Below are positions 1 to 9,192 of a DNA stretch of 64,000 nt, piece by piece. This DNA is from Halobellus sp. LT62 (GTDB lineage Archaea; Halobacteriota; Halobacteria; Halobacteriales; Haloferacaceae). The notes beneath the pieces were generated by a model, which did no database searches, had not been told where the DNA came from, and saw only the letters and a program-made list of their open reading frames with translations. Location: the NCBI RefSeq assembly GCF_037031285.1, contig NZ_JAYEZO010000002.1:1-64000 (forward strand), read 5' to 3'. Within the stretch, counting starts at the first letter, position 1. Each line of letters begins with the position of its first letter. Both the position numbers and the translations under genes were made by a program.

Positions 1-189
1 TTTGTCACTCTCGGTGTTCAAACAGGAGAGTTCTATCACGAATTAGCCTCAGTTTCCCGAGGTTATTCGCGTCTGTAGGGTAGATTGGCCACGTGTTACT
101 GAGCTTTCCGCCACGAGTGTGAACTCGTGCGACTAGCATGGCTAAATCGGACTCCGATAGCAATGGCCTCCGGCAGGATCAACCGGAAT
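1..189 (-). rRNA. rrs: 16S ribosomal RNA, 5' end (truncated by window edge)
   Basis: Read on the minus strand, the sequence starting at 189 is the universal archaeal 16S start ATTCCGGTTGATCCTGCC. It continues with recognisable helix 1-6 sequence, such as GTTACTGAGCTTTCC on the plus strand and GCGAATAACCTCGGG on the minus strand. Only about the first 190 nt are present; the rest lies left of the window. It is the first gene of an rrn operon and is transcribed leftward, away from the oriC near 40.7 kb. Confidence 0.97.
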
Positions 190-378
190 GGGTCCCTCCC
201 CGAAGGGAGGGGGGTGTGGCGGGATTTCCTCTCCGTGAAGAGAGGAGATCACCAAATATCATTGCGTGGTCCGTTCAGTGGTTCAGTGAACACCAGACAG
301 GTGTCACCGAACCACCAAGGCTAACATCAGATCCCATCTGTACGGCGGACCGCAGGGGTGGAATCCTCATCTCTTGCG
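190..378 (-). other. rrn 5' leader (external transcribed spacer)
   Basis: This is the untranslated leader between the rrn promoters and 16S. It contains two strong hairpins: CCCTCCC/GGGAGGG with a TTCGG-type loop at about 193-212, and CCTCTC/GAGAGG at about 229-246. The open reading frames here are short and lack haloarchaeal codon bias, so I call none. The 3' half of the 16S processing stem would lie outside the window. Confidence 0.7.
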
Positions 379-396
379 GACATAAGCATACGTCGG
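379..396 (-). promoter_or_regulatory. candidate rrn promoter, proximal copy
   Basis: The minus strand reads CGACGTATGCTTATGTCC. It matches the other rrn promoter copies (CGACGG...TTTTATGT) at most positions, with the CTTATGT core as TATA box. It is the weakest of the four copies and the closest to 16S. Confidence 0.5.
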
Positions 397-515
397 ATAG
401 AGCCATAAAGGCTCCGATCCGCGATGCTTGTCGACCGAAGTCGACGTGTCCGATCGGGCACGGGGTTGAACCGCACCCAGTCGCGGTGTGTCGTTCGCAT
501 TCATCCGAAACCGAC

Positions 516-538
516 TCGAACACTTAAGCCCGTCGTAT
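516..538 (-). promoter_or_regulatory. rrn promoter copy
   Basis: The minus strand reads ACGACGGGCTTAAGTGTTCG. It has the CGACGG upstream element followed by a TTAAGT TATA box, matching the upstream rrn promoter copies. Confidence 0.7.
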
Positions 539-648
539 CACCCTCGGCCCGAGACCGGGACGAGGGTTGACGGGGGTTCGAGACGTTCCGTCGTAGATCC
601 CGCCCGGGGCGACCCGAGTGGGTTTCCGCGTATTTCTACGAATGCCGG

Positions 649-672
649 GGTAACATAAAAGACCGTCGAACC
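649..672 (-). promoter_or_regulatory. rrn promoter copy
   Basis: The minus strand reads TTCGACGGTCTTTTATGTTACC, essentially the classical haloarchaeal rRNA promoter: a TTCGA element next to a TTTTATGT TATA box. It is the best match of the tandem set. Confidence 0.8.
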
Positions 673-704
673 GTCCCCGCTACGTTATGCGATTTCACAC
701 CGAG

Positions 705-726
705 CGGTAACAAAAGCACCTCGACG
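705..726 (-). promoter_or_regulatory. rrn promoter copy, distal
   Basis: The minus strand reads TCGTCGAGGTGCTTTTGTTACC. It shares the TCGA.GGT.CTTTT.TGTTACC pattern with the copy at 649-672. It is the copy furthest from 16S. Confidence 0.65.
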
Positions 727-1063
727 ATCGACAGGCGCTGACAACAGTTGTGACTACGGTAGCGTACATAGGGAGTATCGGAAATCCTCAGAGAATCCTC
801 GCCGGACCGTCCGACGAGAATCTATGGACAGTTACGATACTCCCGATAACGAATAGGTATCGCGCGGCCGGAGGCCGACACGTCATCCCTCGCGTGTCGC
901 GTCGGGTCTGGTCGGGTAGTAACCGCGCGAACGTACGTCGTCCGGGTACGGGGAAAGTGATGTCGGATCGGTCCGACGGGACGGATCAGAGAGCGAACGG
1001 TGATACAGATGAGAAGCGAACCTCTATTCGAACGGCGGGCGGACGCCTCGCGCGCGGTGAGAG
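727..1063. other. intergenic, no gene recognised
   Basis: This stretch lies between the distal rrn promoter and the 3' end of the MC1 gene. The only long frame (plus strand from 750) has no recognisable protein character. I see no further element here. Confidence 0.5.
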
Positions 1064-1396
1064 TTATTTATCGATGTGTTCGATGCCCTGCTTCGCGACG
1101 TTTCCTCTCGTGACTTCGGACACCTCGTTCTGTTGCATCCAGCCGGGCTTGTCGTTCGGAGCGGTGTCGCGCCACGCCCACGCCTCGTACACGTGCACGC
1201 GATCGGTTCCCCGTTCGAGCAGGCGTATCTCGGTCGGCTCCGCCTTCGCCTCGTCCTCTGACTCGTAGGACTCGTATCCTTCGAGCCGGCGGGCCGCTTT
1301 GAGTGCGGCCTGCCGCGGCATCCGGCCGGTGAACTGTTTGGTCTTCTCTCCGTCCTCGAGCATCACGAAGTTCCGTTTGCCGTCCTCTCGTACCAT
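1064..1396 (-). CDS. MC1 family chromosomal DNA-binding protein
   Basis: This 110-residue protein matches the MC1 (Methanosarcina chromosomal protein) family along its length: RNFVMLEDGE, then GRMPRQAALKAARR, then RLLERGTDRVHVYEAW and a C-terminal PGWM. MC1 is a monomeric protein that binds and sharply bends DNA and acts as an abundant nucleoid protein. The ATG at 1396 follows a GAGGT ribosome-binding site about 9 nt upstream and a TATA box at about 1435-1444. It stands alone between the rrn promoter region and pyrD. Identity is confident from the conserved PRQAALKAA and RERGT-type motifs. Confidence 0.93.
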   Translation of the reverse strand: MVREDGKRNFVMLEDGEKTKQFTGRMPRQAALKAARRLEGYESYESEDEAKAEPTEIRLLERGTDRVHVYEAWAWRDTAPNDKPGWMQQNEVSEVTRGNVAKQGIEHIDK

Positions 1397-1432
1397 CGAT
1401 ATGTACCTCTATGGCAACGATGCACATAGTCT

Positions 1433-1446
1433 GGCATAAATATATC
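1433..1446 (-). promoter_or_regulatory. TATA box of the MC1 gene
   Basis: The minus strand reads GATATATTTATGCC, about 40 nt upstream of the MC1 ATG. That leaves room for a short leader carrying the GAGGT ribosome-binding site. Confidence 0.6.
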
Positions 1447-1687
1447 GGCAAAAATCGATTGCAGCGGCGGGGTCGCGAGCCGAGTCGCCGGGTCGGACAC
1501 GCTTCGCGCCGGGCGCGTGAGACGAGCGTCACGCCGCTGAGGGAGCATTTTCACCGCCTGTCTGGGGGCTTCGAGTGCGAATTTTGCCGTCGAACCGAGC
1601 CAACATCACCGTTTCGGGGCGAATCGAAGCAAAGCGTAAACAACACTTATGTATGTGCTGTGGCGAAGCATCGCCTAGACAGCTCCG

Positions 1688-1885
1688 ATGGTTCGGAAAA
1701 AGAAGCTCAGCCCGAGTGGCGCGAAAGACGAAGATGGCGAGTACCACAACGTACACGTCAACCTCCACGAAGACGAACTCGCCGTGGCCGGAATGGAAAT
1801 CGGCGACGAGGTGTTCGTCCGGGTCCGAGACGGCAAGATCATCATCCAGAAGGCGGACCCAGACGCGGTCGAACACGACTTCTGA
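1688..1885 (+). CDS. small AbrB/SpoVT-like haloarchaeal protein
   Basis: This 65-residue protein opens with a basic MVRKKKLSPSG. It then has an acidic stretch and a short beta-rich segment (AGMEIGDEVFVRVRDGKIIIQKAD) typical of swapped-hairpin AbrB/SpoVT folds such as antitoxin or transcription regulators. A TATA-like CTTATGTA lies at about 1646-1653. It is about 75 nt upstream of pyrD on the same strand and could be cotranscribed with it. No toxin partner is adjacent. The fold assignment is inferred from the GD.V.VR..DG.I.I pattern; the function is unknown. Confidence 0.7.
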   Translation: MVRKKKLSPSGAKDEDGEYHNVHVNLHEDELAVAGMEIGDEVFVRVRDGKIIIQKADPDAVEHDF

Positions 1886-1963
1886 GCACCCGATGATCCG
1901 AGGAACCGACCGATCGGCACCGATCCGCCGGACGAGCCACGCCCCATCCGAGAGCGAACCGTG

Positions 1964-3067
1964 ATGCGTACGGCCTACCGCACGATACGACCGCTCTTGT
2001 TCTCTCTGCCCGCCGAGACCGCACACGGCGCGGTCCACCGCGGGCTGAACGCGATCCAACACACGGCGATCGAGGATCGCCTTCGCGACCGACTCGTCGT
2101 CGACGACGACAGACTCGCCGTCGAGGCCTTCGGTCAGTCCTTCTCGAACCCCGTCGGCGTCGCCGCCGGATTCGACAAGAACGCCGAACTTCCCGCGATC
2201 CTCGGTGCGCTCGGCTTCGGCCACGTCGAGGTCGGCGGCGTCACCGCACGCGCCCAGCCCGGGAACCCCCGCCCGCGGATGTTCCGGCTGGTCGAGGACC
2301 GCGCCATCGTCAACCGGATGGGACTCAACAACGAGGGCGCAGAGGCGGTCGGCGAACGCCTCAGGACGAGCCCCGATCCGGGAATCCCCGTCGGCGTCAA
2401 CGTCGCGCTCTCGGAGGCGACCGACGCCGACGACGCGCCCGAAGACTACCGCTACACCTACGAGCGCGTCGCAGACGTTGCCGAGCAAGGCTCGGCGGCC
2501 TGCCGGACGTCGTCCGGCACCGTCGCCGACTACCTCGCGGTCAACGTCTCCTGTCCCAACAGCGAGGGGATGCGCGAGCTCCAGAACCGCGACGCCTTGG
2601 AGGCGATCCTCGGCGAACTCGTCGACGCTGGCGCGTCGCCCCTGCTCGTGAAGCTCTCACCCGACCTCCCGGGACCCGCGATCGAGGACGCCCTCGCCGT
2701 CGTCGACGACTTCGACCTCGACGGCGTCATCGCGACGAACACGACGACCGATCGACCCTCTGGTCTCAAAAGCCCGAATCGCGCGGAAACGGGCGGTCTC
2801 TCCGGGAAACCGATCGAAGCGCGCGCGACCGAGATGGTCCGATTCGTCGCCGAGCGGACCGACGTCCCCGTCGTCGGCGTCGGCGGCGTCTCAGACGCTG
2901 CGGGCGCGTACGCGAAGATCCGTGCGGGCGCGAGCCTCGTGCAACTGTACACCGGCCTCGTCTACGAGGGGCCGACGCTCGCGCGCGACATCAACGAAGG
3001 CCTCCTCGAGTTGCTCGAAGAAGACGGCTTCGAGAGCGTCGAGGACGCGGTCGGCGCAGATCTGTAG
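1964..3067 (+). CDS. pyrD: dihydroorotate dehydrogenase (quinone), class 2
   Basis: PyrD oxidises dihydroorotate to orotate in de novo pyrimidine synthesis. The class 2 type is an FMN enzyme that passes electrons to membrane quinone. Supporting motifs are SNPVGVAAGFDKNAELP (FMN barrel entry), GHVEVGGVTARAQPGNPRPRMFR, LAVNVSCPNS with the catalytic Ser of class 2 enzymes, LLVKLSPDL, IATNTT and VPVVGVGGVSDAAGAYAKIRAGASLVQLYTGLVY. The N-terminal RPLLFSLPAETAH region is the class 2 membrane-association helix. I take the ATG at 1964; an in-frame GTG directly precedes it. An insertion of about 15 residues before LAVNVSCPN is slightly unusual. Confidence 0.95.
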   Translation: MRTAYRTIRPLLFSLPAETAHGAVHRGLNAIQHTAIEDRLRDRLVVDDDRLAVEAFGQSFSNPVGVAAGFDKNAELPAILGALGFGHVEVGGVTARAQPGNPRPRMFRLVEDRAIVNRMGLNNEGAEAVGERLRTSPDPGIPVGVNVALSEATDADDAPEDYRYTYERVADVAEQGSAACRTSSGTVADYLAVNVSCPNSEGMRELQNRDALEAILGELVDAGASPLLVKLSPDLPGPAIEDALAVVDDFDLDGVIATNTTTDRPSGLKSPNRAETGGLSGKPIEARATEMVRFVAERTDVPVVGVGGVSDAAGAYAKIRAGASLVQLYTGLVYEGPTLARDINEGLLELLEEDGFESVEDAVGADL

Positions 3068-3110
3068 CACGGCCGCAGAAAAACAGTGGACGAGTAGACG
3101 AGCGTCGAAC

Positions 3111-5741
3111 TCAGTCGTCGCGGTGGACGATCACGACCGCATCGCTCGCTTCGAGCATCTCGCCCGCGCCGACGTACTGTCGCTCCTCTTCGATCTCGAA
3201 CATCTCCGGCTCCAGTTCGACGCCCGCGACGTGGAGTTTCCCATCCGCCGTCTCGTAGTCGCCCTCCGCGAGCGCGGCCTCGATTTCTGAGACCCGACTG
3301 CCGAACTCGGGGCCGACCAGCGAGTAATCGAGGTCGACGCCGGTGACGACCGATTCGATCGCGGGGCGTTCATCGAGGGTGTCGAGCTCGCGGACGTGCA
3401 TCACGCCCGAGATGTCGGCCTCGAATCCTGAGATATCGCCCCAGACCTCGACGTGGTCGAGTTCGGCGTTCATCGACAGCTGCTCGTCGCTCTTGTACTT
3501 CCGAAGCGCGCCGACGACCGCCATCGCCGTCTCGCCGGCCTCGACGTCGGCGTCGACGCCGAGCGGCTCGGGCCAGCCGCTGCGGTGAATGCTCTCGCTT
3601 GCCTCGTGCATATCGTCCCAGAGCTCTTCGGTCGCGTGCGCGAGAATCGGCGAGAACAGTTTGAGAAAGCGCCGGTGCGCGACGTCGAGCGTGTACGCCG
3701 CCGATTCGTCGCCGTCGTTCTCGCGGACGCGCTGCTTGGCGATTTCGAGGTAGTCGTCGCAGAACGTGTGCCAGAAGAACCCTCGAAGCCCGTCGCGGGC
3801 CTTCGAGAACTCGCGGCTCTCGAATAAGTCGGTGACGCGCTCGATCTCCTGATCCAACTCCGCGAGCAGCCAGCGGTCCAGTTGGGTGAGGTCATCGTGG
3901 TCGAACTGCGCGGGCGCGTCCTCGGTCAGGCCCTCGACGAGTTTCGAGGCGTTCCAGAGCTTCCGCAGGAGTTTCTCGCCCGCGCGAAGGCCCTTCTCGG
4001 AGTAGGGAAGGTCGTCGCCGACGGCCGATCCCGCCGCCCAGTAGCGCGCGGCGTCGACGGGGAACTTCGAGACGACCTCGTCCGGCGAGACGACGTTGCC
4101 CTTCGACTTCGACATCTTCTCTCGGTTCTCATCGAGCACCATCCCGTTGATCATCACGCTGTCGAACGGCACCTCGCCGGTGTGCTCGTAGCACTTGACG
4201 ACGGTGTGGAACAGCCAGAAGGAGATGATGTCGTGGCCCTGCGGGCGGAGGTCGAACTGGTAGAGTTCGGGGTTCTCGAAGGTGAATCCCGAATCTTCGT
4301 CCCAGTCCCAGCCCGCGTTGATCAGCGGCGTGAGCGAAGAGGTCGCCCACGTGTCGAAGACGTCGTTCTCGGGCTCGAACTCGTCGTGGCCGCACTCGGG
4401 ACAGGCATCGATCGGCGGCTCGTCGCTGAGGGGATCGACCGGGAGGTCGGCCTTCTCCGCGAGGACGACGTGCTCGCAGTCGGCGCAGTACCACACCGGG
4501 AACGGGATGCCCGAGGAGCGCTGCCGGGAGATGGCCCAGTCCCACTGAAGCCCCTCGATCCAGTTCTTGTAGCGGGTGAACATCTTCTCGGGGAACCAGT
4601 CCATATCGCGGCCGGCCTGCAGGTACTCCTCGCGCTTGTCGAGCAGTTCGATGTACCACTGGTCCTTCACGAGGAACTCGACGCTCGTCCCGCAGCGCTC
4701 GTGGACGTTGACCGTGTGGGTGATCGACCGCCGGTCCAAGAGCGCGCCCGCGTCGTCGAGGTCGTCGACAATGGCCTCGCGGGCCGCCTCGGAGGACAGC
4801 CCCTCGTACTCGCCGGCGACGTCGGTCAGCGTGCCCGACTCGTCGATGGCGATCCGGAGGTCGAGATCGTGCGCTTGGTACCACTCGATGTCGGTCTGGT
4901 CGCCGAACGTACAGCACATCACGACGCCGGAGCCGGTCTCCATATCGACCCGCTCGTCCGCGATGATCGGGACCTCCTGATCGAACAGCGGGATCTTCGC
5001 TTCCTCGCCGACGAGATACTGGTTCTCGTCGTCGTCGGGGTGGACGAAGACGGCGACGCAGGCGGGGAGCAGTTCCGGTCGCGTCGTCGAAATCGTGAAC
5101 GTCTCTGTCTCGTCGTCATCCGCGCTGCCGACGACCTCGAAGGCGATATCGTGGAAGTGACTCGGCTGCTCGTCGTCCTCGGTTTCGACCTGCGAGATCG
5201 CCGTCTCGCACTCGGGACACCAGATCGCCGGCGCGCGCTGGCGGTACTCGCGGCCCCGCTCGTAGAGGTCGATGAAGGAGAGCTGTGAGGTCCGCTTGAC
5301 TTCGGGGGAGATCGTCTGATACGTCTGGTTCCAGTCGATCGAGATGCCGAGGCTCTGCATCTTCTCGGTGAACTCCGCCTCGTAGCGCTGGCAGACCTCC
5401 CGCGTCATCCGCTGGAACTCGCGGCGCTCGTAGTCCTGGTGGCGGACGTCGAGTTCGTCCTCCGCGAGGCGCTCGGAGGCGATGCCGTTGTCGTCGTAGC
5501 CGAACGGGAAGTAGACGTCCTTCCCTCTCATTCGGTTGAACCGAGCGACGAAGTCCTGCAGCGTGAAGCCGTAGACGTGGCCCCAGTGCAGGCTCCCGGA
5601 TACCGTCGGCGGCGGGGAGTCGATCGAGAAGGCGGTGTCGGGGTCGGCCGCGCTTCCCTCGTACGCGTAGGTCTCGTCGTCGACCCACCGCTCTTGCCAC
5701 TTCTGCTCGACGGTTTCGGGGTCGTATTCTCCGCTCGGCAT
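3111..5741 (-). CDS. valS: valyl-tRNA synthetase
   Basis: This class I synthetase charges tRNA-Val and has an editing domain. The 876-residue protein carries the HIGH-type motif HWGH at residues 52-55, the PFGYDDNGIASERL segment, a CP1 editing domain with ISTTRPELLPACVAVFVHP, a zinc-binding pair (YCADCEHV, then CPECGH), and KMSKSKGN at about residues 542-549. The C-terminal anticodon-binding region is intact. It is the first-lying gene of a leftward translation block with pheT and pheS upstream, separated from pheT by 77 nt. Confidence 0.97.
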   Translation of the reverse strand: MPSGEYDPETVEQKWQERWVDDETYAYEGSAADPDTAFSIDSPPPTVSGSLHWGHVYGFTLQDFVARFNRMRGKDVYFPFGYDDNGIASERLAEDELDVRHQDYERREFQRMTREVCQRYEAEFTEKMQSLGISIDWNQTYQTISPEVKRTSQLSFIDLYERGREYRQRAPAIWCPECETAISQVETEDDEQPSHFHDIAFEVVGSADDDETETFTISTTRPELLPACVAVFVHPDDDENQYLVGEEAKIPLFDQEVPIIADERVDMETGSGVVMCCTFGDQTDIEWYQAHDLDLRIAIDESGTLTDVAGEYEGLSSEAAREAIVDDLDDAGALLDRRSITHTVNVHERCGTSVEFLVKDQWYIELLDKREEYLQAGRDMDWFPEKMFTRYKNWIEGLQWDWAISRQRSSGIPFPVWYCADCEHVVLAEKADLPVDPLSDEPPIDACPECGHDEFEPENDVFDTWATSSLTPLINAGWDWDEDSGFTFENPELYQFDLRPQGHDIISFWLFHTVVKCYEHTGEVPFDSVMINGMVLDENREKMSKSKGNVVSPDEVVSKFPVDAARYWAAGSAVGDDLPYSEKGLRAGEKLLRKLWNASKLVEGLTEDAPAQFDHDDLTQLDRWLLAELDQEIERVTDLFESREFSKARDGLRGFFWHTFCDDYLEIAKQRVRENDGDESAAYTLDVAHRRFLKLFSPILAHATEELWDDMHEASESIHRSGWPEPLGVDADVEAGETAMAVVGALRKYKSDEQLSMNAELDHVEVWGDISGFEADISGVMHVRELDTLDERPAIESVVTGVDLDYSLVGPEFGSRVSEIEAALAEGDYETADGKLHVAGVELEPEMFEIEEERQYVGAGEMLEASDAVVIVHRDD

Positions 5742-5818
5742 TCTCGGGCGAAAATACCGGCGGGCGGCGTGTTAAGTCACTCGATTACCCGGACTCCAAG
5801 AGAAAGCGAGGGGTTCGG

Positions 5819-7621
5819 TTACTCGTCGCCCAGCGCGTCCAAATCGAACTCGAAAGCGGCGACGGGCAGTTCGAGATCGTGCTCGACGAGGACCGAGGGA
5901 TGGAGTTCGCCGACGACACCGACGGTCTCGCCGTCGATCGCGACTTCCGCGACGCGCCCGTCGATGAACGAGGGGTGCTCGGTCGGCGGCGTTTCGAGGT
6001 CGACGTCGAAGTCCCGGCAGATCGCCTGTAGGCGCGCTTTCGCGTCCTCGTAGGTGGCGTCGTGACGCGCGAGCACGCCGGCGACGTGGCGACGCTCGCG
6101 AACGCGGGTGTTCACGTCGTCGTCGCGCTCGCCCACGAGGCCGACCTCCGCGAGGTCCTGCGGATACGCGCGGTGCGTGTTGTTCTCTAGGACCATCACG
6201 AGCGACGGCAACGCCCACGGCCGGAGGATCTCGTAGTCCTCGCTGTAGGGCTCGGTGATCTGAACCGGGTCGCCGCCGCCGAGGTAGTCGCCGCCGGCCT
6301 CGACGTTCATTCGGTCGTAGACCTCGGCCTCGCTCGTCATATGGAAGTTCAGCAGGTCCTCGAAGCCGAGACCGGTCAGGACGTTCCGGGTCGCCGCTTC
6401 GAGTCGCGAGCGCTCGTGGCGGCCGCCGACCGTCCCGACGTCGGGATACCGCGGTTCGAGTTCGTCGAAACCGTACGCGCGCCCGACGTCATCGATGAGG
6501 TCGAGCGGATGGAGTACGTCGACGCGGTACGGCGGGACCGACACCTCGTAGACGGTGGTCGCGCCGTCGGCGGCGTCCGTACCGGTATCCCCCTCGGCGT
6601 CGACGCTCGTCGCCGCGGCGGCACCGGTTTCCCCGTCGACGACTGCGTCGAGGCCGGAGCGCTCGAGGAGGTCGATCACCTCGTCGCTCGTGAACTCGAC
6701 GCCGAGCATCGTCTCGATGCGGTCGTGGGTGACGGATTTCGTCTCGACGTCGAAGTCGGGGCGGACGAGCGTCCGTTCGCCCTCCGGCGACGACTCGCCG
6801 TACTCGATCTCGACCTCCTCGATCGTCGCGCCGCGCGCGGAGAGCGCGTAGCAGATGATGTTGCACATCCGGTCGATCGTCCACTGGTCGGTTCCCGTCA
6901 GCTCGACCAGCAGTTCGCGGGAGTCGGTCGACACCTCGGTCCGGCGACCGTTGATGACCGGCGGGAACGAGAACAGGCCGAGTTCGTCGTAGATCGCCGG
7001 GTAGCGGTCGTATTCGGCGACGAGATCGGCGTACGTCCGGCCGGTGTCGTGCGCCTCCAGCACCTCCGTGGGCGTCATCTCGCGGTCGCTGTCGAGCGGG
7101 ACGAACGTGTCGCCGTCGGGAGCGATACCGGTGTACGTGATCGAATTCCCGTCGCCGTCTTCTGTCAGGTCGTCGCCCTTGATCGCGACGAGGTCGTGGA
7201 TGCCGATCGCTCCCTTCGCACGCTTGCGGCCCATCGTCGCGTGCAGTTTCTCCTGCAACTGGATCAGCGAGTCCAGCGCGGCCTCATCGAGGTCGACGCC
7301 GCGGACGATCGCGCCCGTCACGTACGGCCGCTCGTCGGGGACGTCCTCGTCGACGACGTACGTGAAGTCGGGGTCGTTGGTAGCGGGCACGGCCACGCCG
7401 CGCGCGTCGCCGTAGTGATAGCGCAGCGAGCGCGCGACGCCCTCGACCGACAGCCGATCGAGGCGGTCGGGTCCGAACTCGAACTGCAGGAGGCCCTCCT
7501 CGGTCTCGCCCTCGTACTCCAGTCCGAGTCCGAACAGGTCGGATTTCAGTTCCTCGTCGCCCTTCTCCTCGTGACCGGTCAGTTCCCGGAGCTCGTCGGG
7601 GTCGATGTCGACGACTGGCAT
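5819..7621 (-). CDS. pheT: phenylalanyl-tRNA synthetase beta subunit
   Basis: PheT is the structural and editing beta subunit of the (alpha-beta)2 PheRS. The 600-residue archaeal-type protein starts MPVVDIDPDEL and has a B3/B4 editing region (NGRRTEVSTDSRELLVELTGTD), a B5 domain with PPYRVDVLHPLDLIDDVGRAYGFD, and the core AfPheRS-beta class II-like domain with EAEVYDRMN and GVVGELHPSVL near the C terminus. The ATG at 7621 overlaps the pheS stop codon by one base (TGATG), so translation is coupled. An acidic, Ala/Asp/Thr-rich linker (VDAEGDTGTDAADG) interrupts the segment before B5. Confidence 0.97.
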   Translation of the reverse strand: MPVVDIDPDELRELTGHEEKGDEELKSDLFGLGLEYEGETEEGLLQFEFGPDRLDRLSVEGVARSLRYHYGDARGVAVPATNDPDFTYVVDEDVPDERPYVTGAIVRGVDLDEAALDSLIQLQEKLHATMGRKRAKGAIGIHDLVAIKGDDLTEDGDGNSITYTGIAPDGDTFVPLDSDREMTPTEVLEAHDTGRTYADLVAEYDRYPAIYDELGLFSFPPVINGRRTEVSTDSRELLVELTGTDQWTIDRMCNIICYALSARGATIEEVEIEYGESSPEGERTLVRPDFDVETKSVTHDRIETMLGVEFTSDEVIDLLERSGLDAVVDGETGAAAATSVDAEGDTGTDAADGATTVYEVSVPPYRVDVLHPLDLIDDVGRAYGFDELEPRYPDVGTVGGRHERSRLEAATRNVLTGLGFEDLLNFHMTSEAEVYDRMNVEAGGDYLGGGDPVQITEPYSEDYEILRPWALPSLVMVLENNTHRAYPQDLAEVGLVGERDDDVNTRVRERRHVAGVLARHDATYEDAKARLQAICRDFDVDLETPPTEHPSFIDGRVAEVAIDGETVGVVGELHPSVLVEHDLELPVAAFEFDLDALGDE

Positions 7622-9192
7622 CAGTAGGTCACCTCCGCGCCGCGGAGGAACTCAAGGTCCGCGAGCGTGCCGTGCAGGTCGCGGATGTCCTCCGCGCCCG
7701 TCGTGAGCATCGCGAGACGCTCCAAGGCGAGCCCCCACGCCATCACGTCGTGCTCGACGCCCAGCGGTTCGAGCACCTCGTCGCGGAACATTCCCGAATT
7801 CCCGATCTCGATCAGTTCGCCCGTCGTGGGATGTCGCCCGAACAGCTCGAATGACGGCTCCGTGTAGGGGTTGTAGTGCGGTTTGAACTGAATGTCCGTA
7901 ATGCCGAACTGCTCGTAGAACTCGACGAATGTCCCCATCAGATCCCGGACGGAGAGGTCCTCGGCCATCACCCAGCCCTCGATCTGGAAGAATTCGAGGA
8001 GATGCGTCGCGTCCAGCGTGTCGTTTCGGTAGACCTTCTCGACGGAGAAGAACCGCTGCGGCGGTTCGAGTTCGCCGACTTGGGTACCGGAGAGGTAGCG
8101 CATCGACAGCGACGTGGTGTGCCCGCGCAGCGCGATGGCCCGAGCGAAGTCCTCCGACCACGGCGAGTGGTAGCCGTCGCCGTCCTCGCCGACGCCCTCG
8201 CGGTGGGCGCTCTCGACGCGGTCGACGAGATCTTCGGGCAGGTCCTCGATCGGCGGCACGTCGAGCGCGAAGCGGTCCCAGTGGGTCCGCGCCGGGTGGT
8301 CCTGCGGCATAAACAGGCAGTCGTTGATCCAGAAGTCCGCGTCGGCGTGCGGGCCGTCCATCTCTTGGAAGCCCATCCCGACGAGGACGTCCTTCACGCG
8401 CTCGGCGGTCTGGCGGAGCACGTGCGTCTTGCCGCCGCGGACATCGGGCGCGTCGGCCTCGACGTTGTACTCGGTGAACTCGACGTCCGCCCACTCGCCG
8501 GAGGTGAGCATCTCCGGAGTTAACCGATCGACGGTCTCGGCGGCCTCGACGCCCTCCATCAGCGCCGTGACGCCCGCGTCGGTGAGCGTGACGGTCCGGA
8601 CCGTCCGCTCGTGGCGCTCGATGAGGTTCCGGGAGACGAGCTGGTCGAGGACGTCGCCGTCGACATCCGCGAGCGGGCCGTCGGTAGGACCGTCGCTTTC
8701 CGCGTCATCGCCGGAACCGACTCCCCCCGCGTCGGACGCGGCGTTCGCGAGCGCGACGAGCGCGACCGCCTCGGGATCGGATTCGGGGTCCGAATCGCCG
8801 TCGGCCGCGAGTTCGCCGCTGTCGATGCTCCCGTATCCCTTGCGTCCGAAGTTCGCCAAAGCGATGTCGACCTCCGGCCCGTCGAGGTCGGCCGCGCCGA
8901 TGACGCGACCCATCTGCACCGGTTCCGCGGCCGCGCCCGCCTCGATCGCGGCGCGGTACAGGCGCACCTCGGGAAGTCCGGCGTCGACGTACGCGCGGCC
9001 CTCCTCGGTCAGTTCGTACTCGACGGACTCGGACTCGGCGACGTCGACGAGACCGTCGTCGCGAAGCTCGAAGACCGCCTGCGTCACCGTCTCCGGCTTC
9101 AGGCCCGTCTCCTCGGCGAGTCGGTCGATCGGCTGTTCCTCCGTCGCGCTCGCGGCGTTCAACACCGCGACCTGTGGTTCGGGTAATTTCAT
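7621..9192 (-). CDS. pheS: phenylalanyl-tRNA synthetase alpha subunit
   Basis: PheS is the catalytic alpha subunit and forms phenylalanyl-adenylate. It has an N-terminal winged-helix tRNA-binding region (EEQPIDRLAEETGLKPETVTQAVFELRDDGLV). The class II core has motif 1 around FWINDCLFMPQDHPARTHWD, motif 2 in LLEFFQIEGWVMAED, and motif 3 as MAWGLALERLAML. I start it at the ATG at 9192 (MKLPEPQVAVL) rather than the TTG four codons upstream at 9204. A Ser/Asp-rich linker of about 45 residues separates the N-terminal region from the core. Confidence 0.96.
   Translation of the reverse strand: MKLPEPQVAVLNAASATEEQPIDRLAEETGLKPETVTQAVFELRDDGLVDVAESESVEYELTEEGRAYVDAGLPEVRLYRAAIEAGAAAEPVQMGRVIGAADLDGPEVDIALANFGRKGYGSIDSGELAADGDSDPESDPEAVALVALANAASDAGGVGSGDDAESDGPTDGPLADVDGDVLDQLVSRNLIERHERTVRTVTLTDAGVTALMEGVEAAETVDRLTPEMLTSGEWADVEFTEYNVEADAPDVRGGKTHVLRQTAERVKDVLVGMGFQEMDGPHADADFWINDCLFMPQDHPARTHWDRFALDVPPIEDLPEDLVDRVESAHREGVGEDGDGYHSPWSEDFARAIALRGHTTSLSMRYLSGTQVGELEPPQRFFSVEKVYRNDTLDATHLLEFFQIEGWVMAEDLSVRDLMGTFVEFYEQFGITDIQFKPHYNPYTEPSFELFGRHPTTGELIEIGNSGMFRDEVLEPLGVEHDVMAWGLALERLAMLTTGAEDIRDLHGTLADLEFLRGAEVTY

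Noticed and set aside
138-527. Open frames across the 16S start and rrn leader (both strands)
   Set aside because: They overlap rRNA and its leader, and their residue content lacks the acidic haloarchaeal bias.
3882-5288. Long plus-strand frame opposite valS (468 codons), and similar long frames opposite pheT, pheS, trpS and the helicase
   Set aside because: GC-rich haloarchaeal genes create long antisense frames. These have no domains and sit entirely opposite confident genes.
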